From Brucella sp. 21LCYQ03 (GTDB lineage: Bacteria; Pseudomonadota; Alphaproteobacteria; Rhizobiales; Rhizobiaceae), in the NCBI RefSeq assembly GCF_023554105.1, contig NZ_JAMJWE010000012.1, forward strand, positions 62,001 through 126,000: a stretch of 64,000 nt of DNA, read 5' to 3'. The position numbers and the translations under genes were made by a program. The notes under the pieces were generated by a model, which saw nothing but the letters and a program-made list of their open reading frames with translations, made no database searches and was not told the origin of the DNA. Shown here one piece after another: positions 52,922 through 60,578 of this stretch (position 1 is the stretch's first letter; the number at the start of each line of letters is the position of its first letter).

Positions 52922-53637
52922 CAGCCCGCCTTGCCATAACCGGGGAAAGCCATCCATCGTTCAAGCTTCGCCATGCCGTAGGTTAGTATGGACACAAGAG
53001 TCACATAGATCGCCAATACCAGGAGCATGACTTCCAATGTGCGAAAATTATCGTTGTAAATCTGGCCTGCGTAATACATCAGCTCAGGCACAGCGATGAC
53101 GGAAGCCTGCGATGTTGTTTTGAAAAGATTACTCAGGATATTCGTCAGCGCAGGAAGGCAAATACGTGTTGCAATCGGGGCTTCTACCCGCCAAAATCTT
53201 GCCCACCGACCGTATCCAAGCGAGCGAGCCGCTTCGATAATCGAGCGCGGCATGGTGTCGATCCCGGAGCGAAACGCTTCGATAGCCAGAGCACCACCAA
53301 ACAGGCTTAGGGAGATGGTTGCACAATCAAACGCACTCAAAAGCGGCGACGAAAGACCCGTTACCGGATCAACAACCTTCAAACCCAAAGTCGATAAGGT
53401 AAAATACGCAAACAGCATTTGCAGCAGTGGCGGGGTGTTGCGAAACACTTCCACAAAAAGCTCTATCAGCGCATCGAGCCAAAAAACACGCAATGTCAGA
53501 CCAAGGGCACCCAACATACCAATCAGCACCGCAGCGGCTGAAGAAATCGCTGCGAGCTGAATGGTATTGAGAACACCAGTCATCAACCATTGCTGGTAAG
53601 TCGGGTCACCGAGCCAGGAATAATCAAGACCGAACAA
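52921..53637 (-). CDS. Polar amino acid ABC permease (first of pair)
   Basis: The 238-residue permease starts with TTG at 53637, supported by GGAGAG five bases upstream; no in-frame ATG is nearby. Core features are LIELFVEVFRNTPPLLQMLF and the coupling loop IIEAARSLGYGRWARFWRVEAP. It follows the binding protein gene after 20 bases and is part of the same operon. Confidence 0.92.
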   Translation of the reverse strand: MFGLDYSWLGDPTYQQWLMTGVLNTIQLAAISSAAAVLIGMLGALGLTLRVFWLDALIELFVEVFRNTPPLLQMLFAYFTLSTLGLKVVDPVTGLSSPLLSAFDCATISLSLFGGALAIEAFRSGIDTMPRSIIEAARSLGYGRWARFWRVEAPIATRICLPALTNILSNLFKTTSQASVIAVPELMYYAGQIYNDNFRTLEVMLLVLAIYVTLVSILTYGMAKLERWMAFPGYGKAG

Positions 53638-53657
53638 AGTGTCTCTCCGTCTTGATA

Positions 53658-54479
53658 CTAGTTATTTGCAGCAGCTGCTGCTTTGGCACGCTCTGCAATG
53701 TAATCGGAAGCAGGCATGTTAAATTCCTTCTCCCATTCAATGAGCTTACCTTCGGCTTCGGCTTTGTGAATGGCTTTATCCAACACTTCCTTGAAAGCTG
53801 TGTCGCCTTCCTTGATGCCGCCGCCCATTGGTGCGAACTCGTAAGGCTGAACAGCGATCTTATAGCCAGCCCAATCAGCTTCACGCAGCTTCATACGCAG
53901 GGTGATGTCATCGAACACAAAACCGATGCAGCGATTATCTTTGAGCGCGCGATAGGCTTCCGGTGGATTTTTGAACGCAACCAGGTTCATACCAAATTCT
54001 TCGGTCATCTTTTTGTTAAAGTATGATCCCTGAATTCCGCAAACAGTCTGGCCTTTAAACTGGTCCCATTTGTCGAGCTTGGCTTCTTTCGCCATCATAA
54101 TCGACGGGCCACCTGCCGAAACATACTGTGTGGTGAAATCAATAACGCGATCACGCTCTGGCGAAATTCCGAGCGTAGCAAACACGACATCAATTCGACC
54201 AGCAGTCAGAAATTCAATGCGATTGGCTGCGACAACCGGCACGAGTTCGATCTTATCCTCGGATCCAAGCAATTCTTTTGCGACATACTTCGCCAGCTCA
54301 ATTTCAAAGCCGACAATTTCGCCTTTTTCGTTCAGATAACCATAAGGTGCATAATCGTTTTTCACGCCAACAACGAGTTTGTCGCGTTCTTTAATAGTCG
54401 AAAGAGTATCGGCCATTGCATTCTGCGCTGACAGCACCGCGCATACCGCGACTGTCGACAAAATAACTTGCTTGATCAT
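53658..54479 (-). CDS. Polar amino acid ABC solute-binding protein (family 3)
   Basis: The 273-residue protein starts at ATG 54479 after AGGGAA. The signal peptide VILSTVAVCAVLSAQNAMA is followed by the mature binding domain with VGVKNDYAPYGYLNEKGEIVGFEIELA (about residues 35-62) and the segment VVFATLGISPERDRVIDFT. It is the first gene of the operon that continues to 46304. The ligand is unknown; with the oxidases downstream, an amine-bearing amino acid such as an opine or glutamylated amine is plausible. Confidence 0.92.
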   Translation of the reverse strand: MIKQVILSTVAVCAVLSAQNAMADTLSTIKERDKLVVGVKNDYAPYGYLNEKGEIVGFEIELAKYVAKELLGSEDKIELVPVVAANRIEFLTAGRIDVVFATLGISPERDRVIDFTTQYVSAGGPSIMMAKEAKLDKWDQFKGQTVCGIQGSYFNKKMTEEFGMNLVAFKNPPEAYRALKDNRCIGFVFDDITLRMKLREADWAGYKIAVQPYEFAPMGGGIKEGDTAFKEVLDKAIHKAEAEGKLIEWEKEFNMPASDYIAERAKAAAAANN

Positions 54480-54582
54480 CGAAGTTCCCTTTTTTTGGAA
54501 TGTTAGAGTCCACCAGATAGAGGCCGCCGTTTTTTTAATCATTTTCCCATGCGGCTTGTATTTCAGCATTGAACACGCATAA

Positions 54583-54629
54583 TTCTCACTATACAAGTTA
54601 TGGCAACCATATTTTTCATAATGTGAGAA
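54583..54629. promoter_or_regulatory. Nested palindrome, candidate IclR operator
   Basis: TTCTCAC (54583-54589) is the reverse complement of GTGAGAA (54623-54629), and a second dyad, TATGG-CAA-CCATA (54599-54611), sits at the centre. Both share an axis near 54605-54606. The element lies between the divergent IclR and binding protein genes, right before the IclR start, fitting autoregulation and operon control. Confidence 0.5.
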
Positions 54630-54632
54630 CTA

Positions 54633-55406
54633 ATGAGTAAAAGTCCCAAAGCCTCTCCTGCGGGTGGAACACAACTTTTGGATCGCGCAGTGCAATTACT
54701 TGATCTTGTTGCCGATGGAGGCAACGAGGGATTGACGTTGAAAAAGCTCACAGAATTGTCGGGTCTTAATAACGCCACATGTCACCGCATCCTCAACACG
54801 CTGGTGGGTCACAAATTGCTCGCGCGAGATGATAAAAAACGCTGCTATCGCTTAGGGGCTCGCATGTCCATTTACGGCGCACGCGCTGCCAGAGGGCCTG
54901 GACTGATCAGTCGCTGTGAAATTGCACTGACCCGATTGCGCCGCCGCACCGGAGATACCGTACATCTTATGGCACGGTTCAACCATGATTCCGTCTGCCT
55001 CGACCGCCGGGACGGAGAATGTGTTGTCCCAACGCTCACTGGAATGATTGGGGGCTCGGTACCGCTGGGTGTGGGACCAGGTTCCATAGCCATGCTGTCC
55101 TATCTCGATCAGGATGAGCAGGATTTCATCATTCGTGCTAACCTTGAACGCTATGCTGGCTACAAAGGTCTGACACCCGACAGGATTCGTGAGCTGATCG
55201 AACAAACGCGTGAACGCGGATATGCAATTGATGATGAAGAATTGATTAAGGGAATTGTAGGTATCGCCGTGCCGATTTTTACCGACGGCGTAACTGCCGG
55301 AGCGTCCATAGGCTTCACGATACTTGGTGCAAAACTAGCCCCGAATGCTCTTGGCGAATATGCTCGTATACTCAAAGATGAGGTAACTGCTATTCTTGCT
55401 CAATAA
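54633..55406 (+). CDS. IclR family transcriptional regulator
   Basis: The 257-residue protein has the IclR winged helix (LDRAVQLLDLVADGG, then NNATCHRILNTLVGHKLLAR) and the effector domain with IGGSVPLGVGPGSIAMLSYL and GIVGIAVPIF. It resembles the IclR gene at 770 in these stretches. It is divergent from the amine/amino acid operon 54479-46304 and is very likely its regulator. Confidence 0.93.
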   Translation: MSKSPKASPAGGTQLLDRAVQLLDLVADGGNEGLTLKKLTELSGLNNATCHRILNTLVGHKLLARDDKKRCYRLGARMSIYGARAARGPGLISRCEIALTRLRRRTGDTVHLMARFNHDSVCLDRRDGECVVPTLTGMIGGSVPLGVGPGSIAMLSYLDQDEQDFIIRANLERYAGYKGLTPDRIRELIEQTRERGYAIDDEELIKGIVGIAVPIFTDGVTAGASIGFTILGAKLAPNALGEYARILKDEVTAILAQ

Positions 55407-55480
55407 TTCAAAAAACTGCTCAGAAGAAAACTGTATTCAGCATAACATTTCCGCATAATACTTACGATATGCAACTCGTT

Positions 55481-55978
55481 TCAATCGCCTGACGCTTCTT
55501 TAGATTTCATCACTTGCTCCTGCACTATATGATCTTTGCCGTTTGAAAACAGGGCAAGCGTCAGCAACGAAAACATCATTATAATAATTGCGATATCAAA
55601 GGCGTTAACTGCACATGCGATTCCAATCGCCCCCGTTGACCATAGACTTGCAGCGGTTGCGGTACCCTTCACAGAGGAACTCAAACGCAGAATAGCGCCA
55701 CCACCAATGAAACCCATACCCGTTATGACACCTTCGATGATACGAGCCAGCGCTTCGGGATTATCGGCAGTCAACCCCTCAGTCGCTTGCACAAACCCAC
55801 AGCTTGCAACCGCTACAAGAGGAAAAGTACGAAGTCCTGCACTCCGTTCCTCTCGTTCCCGATGCCAGCCAATTGGCAAAGCTAATAAATAAGCTGCTGC
55901 CAAGGTTATAACATGCGGCCAGACATTAAAATTATCGGAATTTAAAGCTTCATAAAGTGCTGACTGGAATTGTTCCAT
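55481..55978 (-). CDS. MgtC/SapB family membrane protein
   Basis: The 165-residue protein has about four or five membrane segments and the family motifs HREREERSAGLRTFPLVAVAS (about residues 39-59), GMGFIGGGAILR and VKGTATAASLWSTGAIGIACA. MgtC proteins support growth at low magnesium and within macrophages in several pathogens, partly by acting on the ATP synthase. This is a short form without the C-terminal soluble domain of Salmonella MgtC. No magnesium leader was recognised upstream. Confidence 0.9.
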   Translation of the reverse strand: MEQFQSALYEALNSDNFNVWPHVITLAAAYLLALPIGWHREREERSAGLRTFPLVAVASCGFVQATEGLTADNPEALARIIEGVITGMGFIGGGAILRLSSSVKGTATAASLWSTGAIGIACAVNAFDIAIIIMMFSLLTLALFSNGKDHIVQEQVMKSKEASGD

Positions 55979-56155
55979 GAGGGCCTGCTCGCGATATTTT
56001 CAAGCACTTAACGAACACCCTCGAATAATGTTCCACCAAAGCGCACTGGGAAAATCATTATTATCATCATGCGTCCAGCTTAAAGCGAGGTTTAGAGCAG
56101 CGAGCCTAAAACGGGCCACTTATGACGCCAGATCAATATCTTTGTATCTAAGAAA

Positions 56156-56181
56156 AACCTGCGGGCCTTTGCCTACAGGTT
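56156..56181 (-). terminator. Rho-independent terminator of the MBL-fold gene
   Basis: On the minus strand AACCTG pairs with CAGGTT around a short GC-rich loop and is followed by TTT-C-TT. It begins 19 bases after the stop codon at 56200. The remaining gap up to 55979 shows nothing recognisable. Confidence 0.65.
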
Positions 56182-56199
56182 GAACCAATCAAATTGATT

Positions 56200-57099
56200 T
56201 TATGGCCACTGCATGTCGCCTTTGATGACCTTAGCACTGATTTCCAAGCCAGATTCCCCTGCGAGATCGGGATACAGCTTTTTCATAGCGGCAATAAGTT
56301 CAGCAGAGTCTCTTGCCTTTGCTGCTTCAGCTTCAAAGGCATCAAGATAATCCCGCGTAAATTTTACTGAAGCGAGCGTGAATGGTTCGCTGCCATCAAC
56401 ATTGAGCGAGTAATGCCCGGGCACGACCGTTTCCGGCTGAAGTGCCACAATTGCGTCAAGTGTCTTTTTCCAGTTCTCGCGGGATTCGGGTGTCTGCGTA
56501 TCAGCAATCCAAACATGTTCGTTCGCCAGAACAGGAATGCCGCCGATTACCGCCTTGTTCGAAGGAATCCAGAGAAAGGTGCGATCGGGAGTAGGTCCAT
56601 CCAATCCAATGATCTTGATTTCCTGACCATCAACCGACAGCGCATCGCCTTTCACCACCTCTGGCACGATAACGTCTTTAGGAGCATTTTCTTTTAACAC
56701 GGGCCCCCAATAAGCAAGCTTACCATCCTTGCTCGCTTCAATTGCTGCAACTGTCTGTGGCGTTGCAAGAATTTTCACATCGGGAAAAGCTGCGCGGATG
56801 GTATCGAGGCCAAAATAGTAATCCGGGTCGCTATGACTGATGTAAATGGTCTTCAGTGTCTTACCGGTCGCTTTGATCTGATCAACAAGCGCTTGCGCAT
56901 CTTTTTTTGAAAACTGCGCATCGACAAGCAGGACTTCGGTCGGCCCTGTGACGATCTCCGACGAGACTGCAAAAATGTCCTTTTCGCCGGGGTTGTAAAC
57001 CGCAAGGCCAAGCGCATCAGCGTTCGCCGCATAAACGCAAGAAGAGCCGATGATAGCCGACGCGAAAGCTGCGGTTGAAAGGAAAGATTTCAGGATCAT
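56200..57099 (-). CDS. Metallo-beta-lactamase-fold protein, periplasmic, altered metal site
   Basis: The 299-residue protein has a signal peptide (FLSTAAFASAIIGSSCVYAA). The MBL fold is recognisable (VLLVDAQFSKKDAQALVDQI, then TIYISHSDPDYYFGLDTI). At the metal site the usual HxHxDH is HSDPDY (residues 89-94), so two of the three histidines are replaced. VVPGHYSLN later supplies a histidine. It may bind metal in another way or be non-catalytic. AAGGAAATCC precedes the ATG. The small gene 57126-57347 is directly upstream. Confidence 0.85.
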   Translation of the reverse strand: MILKSFLSTAAFASAIIGSSCVYAANADALGLAVYNPGEKDIFAVSSEIVTGPTEVLLVDAQFSKKDAQALVDQIKATGKTLKTIYISHSDPDYYFGLDTIRAAFPDVKILATPQTVAAIEASKDGKLAYWGPVLKENAPKDVIVPEVVKGDALSVDGQEIKIIGLDGPTPDRTFLWIPSNKAVIGGIPVLANEHVWIADTQTPESRENWKKTLDAIVALQPETVVPGHYSLNVDGSEPFTLASVKFTRDYLDAFEAEAAKARDSAELIAAMKKLYPDLAGESGLEISAKVIKGDMQWP

Positions 57100-57125
57100 G
57101 GGGATTTCCTTGAGACGGGTACGGT

Positions 57126-57347
57126 TCAGGAGACACGCTTTAATTTTGAGAAGCAGTTGAAGAATGAACCGTCACGGATCGGTTTAAAGGTAAACTTCAC
57201 AACTTCCATGATGCCCTTGTTGGGTTCAGCCAGCTTGGTGAAAACCACTGCAGCATAGGATTTGAAGTGGATGTAAAAGGCATTGTCACCGCCAAAATCG
57301 ACTACATAACGATGACAAACGGCGGGAAAGATTGCTTTTGTCGTCAT
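57126..57347 (-). CDS. Short MoaF-like protein, possibly truncated
   Basis: The 73-residue product follows a good ribosome binding site (AGGATAACC). The stretch FPAVCHRYVVDFGGDNAFYIHFKS recalls the MoaF-like beta-barrel (lipocalin-like) family, whose members are usually over 100 residues. After IRDGS the sequence no longer looks like that family and soon stops. It may be a truncated gene. It lies between the MBL-fold gene and qorB. The family assignment is from memory and weak. Confidence 0.45.
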   Translation of the reverse strand: MTTKAIFPAVCHRYVVDFGGDNAFYIHFKSYAAVVFTKLAEPNKGIMEVVKFTFKPIRDGSFFNCFSKLKRVS

Positions 57348-57386
57348 GGTTATCCTGCTGCAATTTTTGCAGCAGGATATTGAAAG

Positions 57387-58235
57387 TCAGGATTTAAGAG
57401 CTTCAGCGACAGGAACCGACAGAGGCGTTGTTGGACGGCCAATCAACTTGGAAAGCTGTTTGCTATCATCAAACAACGCACCCTTCGCTGCGTCGGCATC
57501 CCATCCAGCGATGGCTTCTGCGAAACCGTCGGGTAAGCCAAACCCCTTAAGCGCGGCTGCATAATCAGCTTCTGGCAGATTTTTGTAAGGAATATCCCTA
57601 CCAGTCTGTTTGGAGATTTCTGCGGCCAGATCTGAGAGCGTCCAGGCCGTATCACCAGCCAACTCGTAGGTTTTTGCCTCATGATCTTCGCCAACAAGAG
57701 CAGCAACCGCAGCTTCGGCGAAATCAACACGTGGCGCAGCAGAGATTTTGCCTTCACCCGCACTGCCGATAAACGCACCGCCAGCCAATGCGCCGCCAAT
57801 GGACCCAGTGTAGTTTTCACTGTACCAGCCGTTGCGCAGGATCGTATATGGGAGGCCTGATGCCTTCAGATCGGCTTCCGTCACACGATGTTCTTCTGCA
57901 AGACTAAGCGGCGAGGTGTCTGCATGAAGTAAGCTGGTGTAGACAATCCTTTTCACGCCAGCTTGTTTAGCTGCGTCAATAACATTTTTATGCTGCACCG
58001 CACGCTGACCGATTTCATTCGACGAAATAAGCAACACTGTTTCCACGCCTGCCAAAGCAGCAATCAATGTTTCGGGCTTAACGTAATCTGCAGCACGGGC
58101 TGAAACGCCGAGATCAGTAGCTTTTTCTGGTGAGCGCACCAGCGCAACAATATCGGACGCCGACACCTTTGCCTTAAGCTTTTCGATGACAATACGTCCG
58201 AGTTGACCGGTTGCTCCTGTTACAGCGATAGTCAT
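57387..58235 (-). CDS. qorB: NAD(P)H:quinone oxidoreductase QorB (NmrA-like SDR)
   Basis: The 282-residue protein starts at ATG 58235 after AAGGAA; an open frame upstream is not used. It matches E. coli QorB (YtfG, 286 residues) along its length: VTGATGQLGRIVIEKL, GQRAVQHKNVIDAAKQAGVK, YTSLLHADTSPL, LRNGWYSENYT and LFDDSKQLSKLIGRPTT. QorB reduces quinones with NADPH. The divergent HxlR-type gene at 58321 matches the E. coli ytfG-ytfH arrangement and probably represses it in response to electrophiles. Confidence 0.93.
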   Translation of the reverse strand: MTIAVTGATGQLGRIVIEKLKAKVSASDIVALVRSPEKATDLGVSARAADYVKPETLIAALAGVETVLLISSNEIGQRAVQHKNVIDAAKQAGVKRIVYTSLLHADTSPLSLAEEHRVTEADLKASGLPYTILRNGWYSENYTGSIGGALAGGAFIGSAGEGKISAAPRVDFAEAAVAALVGEDHEAKTYELAGDTAWTLSDLAAEISKQTGRDIPYKNLPEADYAAALKGFGLPDGFAEAIAGWDADAAKGALFDDSKQLSKLIGRPTTPLSVPVAEALKS

Positions 58236-58320
58236 TGAATAATTCCTTGTTTTGTTGGTCCGCAATCCGGTATACAGGCAACAGTTACTTTTAAGAAGTA
58301 CGCACATAAAGGTAAGTTAG

Positions 58321-58740
58321 GTGAATATTTCAATTCATATCGCGGATGAAGCTGAACAGAAGAATTTGAGCCTTTCCGAAAAGCTTGAGTACGGAAACCT
58401 CATGGCTGCCGGCTGTCCCTCGCGTGAGGTTCTTAAACATCTGACAAGCCGATGGGGCGTGCTTGTGCTGATCGCGCTACAGTCAGGAACACAACGGTTC
58501 AGCGATCTGCGCCGAAAGATCGGCGGTGTTAGCGAACGCATGCTGGCCCAAACACTGCAATGGCTGGAAAATGATGGCATGATTGATCGCAAGGCATTCA
58601 AGGTTGTGCCACCGCACGTGGAATATACCCTGACGCCAATGGGTTTAGAAGCTGCAGCGAAAGTTCGGGATCTTGCCGATTGGATCGAGGTTACTTTTCC
58701 AAAAATCGAGCAGCACCATCAAAAAATGCACGGCGAGTGA
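58321..58740 (+). CDS. HxlR family transcriptional regulator (YtfH-like)
   Basis: The 139-residue protein starts with GTG 58321, with AAGG eight bases upstream. The HxlR winged helix reads VLKHLTSRWGVLVLIALQSG, RFSDLRRKIGGVSERMLAQTL and YTLTPMG. A cysteine in AAGCPSREVL, just before the DNA-binding domain, is the conserved redox or electrophile sensor of this family. It is divergent from qorB and probably controls it. Confidence 0.92.
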   Translation: MNISIHIADEAEQKNLSLSEKLEYGNLMAAGCPSREVLKHLTSRWGVLVLIALQSGTQRFSDLRRKIGGVSERMLAQTLQWLENDGMIDRKAFKVVPPHVEYTLTPMGLEAAAKVRDLADWIEVTFPKIEQHHQKMHGE

Positions 58741-58977
58741 AAGCGCTGGATTATCTCATAAAAGATAAGAACTGCTGAGAAGGCCATTTTTTAAGAAACG
58801 GCACGGAAGCCGTTCAGGATGTGTTTGAAAATATCAGGCCCGAAATCACGATATAAATAACACTGTTCAATTTCTGTAGACAGTCTGTTTTTCGGGATAA
58901 AAAAAACGTTATGATCGAATATCTAAATTAAGCTGTATGAATATTTCAAATGAACCGAAATATTTATACGGGCCCAA

Positions 58978-59847
58978 ATGCTACAATCCATCATTATTAA
59001 AGTCATTGCGTTCCCGTTGCTTCTTGGCGCAATTCTGGCGCTTATGACATACCGACTTGAGCGGCAGCAAAATCTGGTTCTCGCATTTCTCACTCCGTTG
59101 TTTGCATGTGTCGTCCTAATTGTTTTAGACGGTTTTCCCGCATTTCCACCGGTGAGAGCTGCGCATAAATTTCCGTACATACTCTTTGCCGGAGGTCTGT
59201 TTTTTGCAATCTCCGCATGGCTGTCTCCGCGTCGAAATATCATTTATTCTGGCATCACTTTTGCATTGATGATTGCTTTTCCAACATGGTGGATGGGAAA
59301 GTCTATTCTGCTGAATAACAGTCAAAAGGCGACAGTCGTTACAATCCTCGTTCTGTTAACCGTGGCTGGCGCCATGCTGTACAGATATTTTGCCGGAGCG
59401 AAGGCAAAGCCTCTGCCTAATGTTCTCCCACAAGCTCTATTCGCTACGTCCATTGCGGGTGCTTTGATCGCTATCTTTGGCGGATATATGGGCATGTTAA
59501 TGTTCAATGCCGCTCTTGGCGTCATGTTTGGTGGCTATTTGTTCGTTTCGTATGTGCGGTATATCAAAGGCGATGCACAGGCTTTTGCGCTGACCGGTCA
59601 AGGCGCGCTTGCTATGAGTTGGGTTGCTTTTATTGGTGTGCTCGTTACCGGCATTCTAGCGCCCAAAGCCTCGAGCCTGGCGCTTGTCATGGCTACTTGT
59701 ACGCTGACCGCAGTGCCATTGGCTTATGTCTATGCTCCGGTAGCCAATCGTGTTCCTTATATTCTTCGACCACTCCTCTTAGGAGTAATAGTCGCCGCCC
59801 CTGCACTTGCAGGTATTCTCGTCGCTGGCATGCAGTTTGCTGGCTAA
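58978..59847 (+). CDS. Integral membrane protein of unknown function
   Basis: The 289-residue protein is almost entirely hydrophobic, with about eight to ten predicted membrane segments (for example VIAFPLLLGAILALMTY near the start and LLLGVIVAAPALAGILVAG near the end). I recognise no family; there are no conserved histidines as in cytochrome b561. It is followed after 27 bases by yceI, so they may share a transcript. The preceding 58741-58977 gap is AT-rich and probably holds the promoter. Confidence 0.7.
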   Translation: MLQSIIIKVIAFPLLLGAILALMTYRLERQQNLVLAFLTPLFACVVLIVLDGFPAFPPVRAAHKFPYILFAGGLFFAISAWLSPRRNIIYSGITFALMIAFPTWWMGKSILLNNSQKATVVTILVLLTVAGAMLYRYFAGAKAKPLPNVLPQALFATSIAGALIAIFGGYMGMLMFNAALGVMFGGYLFVSYVRYIKGDAQAFALTGQGALAMSWVAFIGVLVTGILAPKASSLALVMATCTLTAVPLAYVYAPVANRVPYILRPLLLGVIVAAPALAGILVAGMQFAG

Positions 59848-59874
59848 TACGTCTAATCGAAAAAGGAAAAACAA

Positions 59875-60453
59875 ATGAAATTTCTTGCGACAACCGCAAC
59901 TGTTCTCGGGCTGGTAATGGCCGGAAACGCCTTTGCCGCAGACGCTTACGATATTGATCCTACCCATGCATGGGTTAGCTTCAAGACCAATCACAATGGC
60001 TGGGCTAACGCACATGGCACATTCAAAGATGTATCTGGTACGATTTCATTTGATAAAGACAATGTCGAGAACAGCTCGATCGATCTGAAAATTCAGGCAG
60101 CAAGCATCGATACCAATCATGAGCAGCGTGATACGCACCTCAAAAGCCCTGATTTTCTGAACGCTGAGGAATTTCCTGAAATTACCTACAAGAGCACGAA
60201 AATCGAAAAGACCGGCGACAAGACTGCGAAAGTGACCGGCGATTTGTCGATTGCAGGAAACAGCAAGCCTGTGACCCTTGAAGTGGTCTGGAATAAAGAA
60301 TCCGGTCTGCCTTGGGATGCAAGTAAAATTAAGACTGGCTTTTCAGCGACTGGAGAGTTCGACGCAACAGAATTCAGCATTCCAAAGCTCGCTGAATCAG
60401 GTCTCGGACCTAACTTCAAGCTCGACATCGACGTCGAAGCATTGAAGAAGTAA
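59875..60453 (+). CDS. YceI family periplasmic protein
   Basis: The 192-residue protein has a signal peptide (FLATTATVLGLVMAGNAFA) followed by the YceI lipocalin-like barrel: YDIDPTHAWVSFKTNHNGW, EQRDTHLKSPDFLNAEEFPEI, and SGLGPNFKLDIDVEALKK. YceI-like proteins bind long isoprenoids such as ubiquinone-like molecules in the periplasm. AAGGAAAAAC precedes the ATG. The upstream membrane protein gene may be its partner, as a membrane protein gene accompanies yceI in other bacteria. Confidence 0.93.
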   Translation: MKFLATTATVLGLVMAGNAFAADAYDIDPTHAWVSFKTNHNGWANAHGTFKDVSGTISFDKDNVENSSIDLKIQAASIDTNHEQRDTHLKSPDFLNAEEFPEITYKSTKIEKTGDKTAKVTGDLSIAGNSKPVTLEVVWNKESGLPWDASKIKTGFSATGEFDATEFSIPKLAESGLGPNFKLDIDVEALKK

Positions 60454-60475
60454 TCTTCGGCCATAGCGACGAATG

Positions 60476-60525
60476 AATGGCCTGACGTTTCTTACTTTTT
60501 CGCAACGCCAGGTCATTATTTTATT
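60476..60525 (+). terminator. Terminator of yceI
   Basis: AATGGCCTGACGTT (60476-60489) pairs with AACGCCAGGTCATT (60504-60517), with one mismatch and one wobble pair, and is followed by ATTTTATT. Confidence 0.7.
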
Positions 60526-60534
60526 AAACGGCTT

Positions 60535-60571
60535 GAATTTGTCGCCAGCCAATTGTGCCGCCGACAAATTC
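60535..60571. terminator. Hairpin between convergent yceI and autotransporter genes
   Basis: GAATTTGTCG (60535-60544) pairs with CGACAAATTC (60562-60571), with ATTTTTA after it on the plus strand. It lies just beyond the autotransporter stop codon and may serve both genes. Confidence 0.6.
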
Positions 60572-60578
60572 ATTTTTA

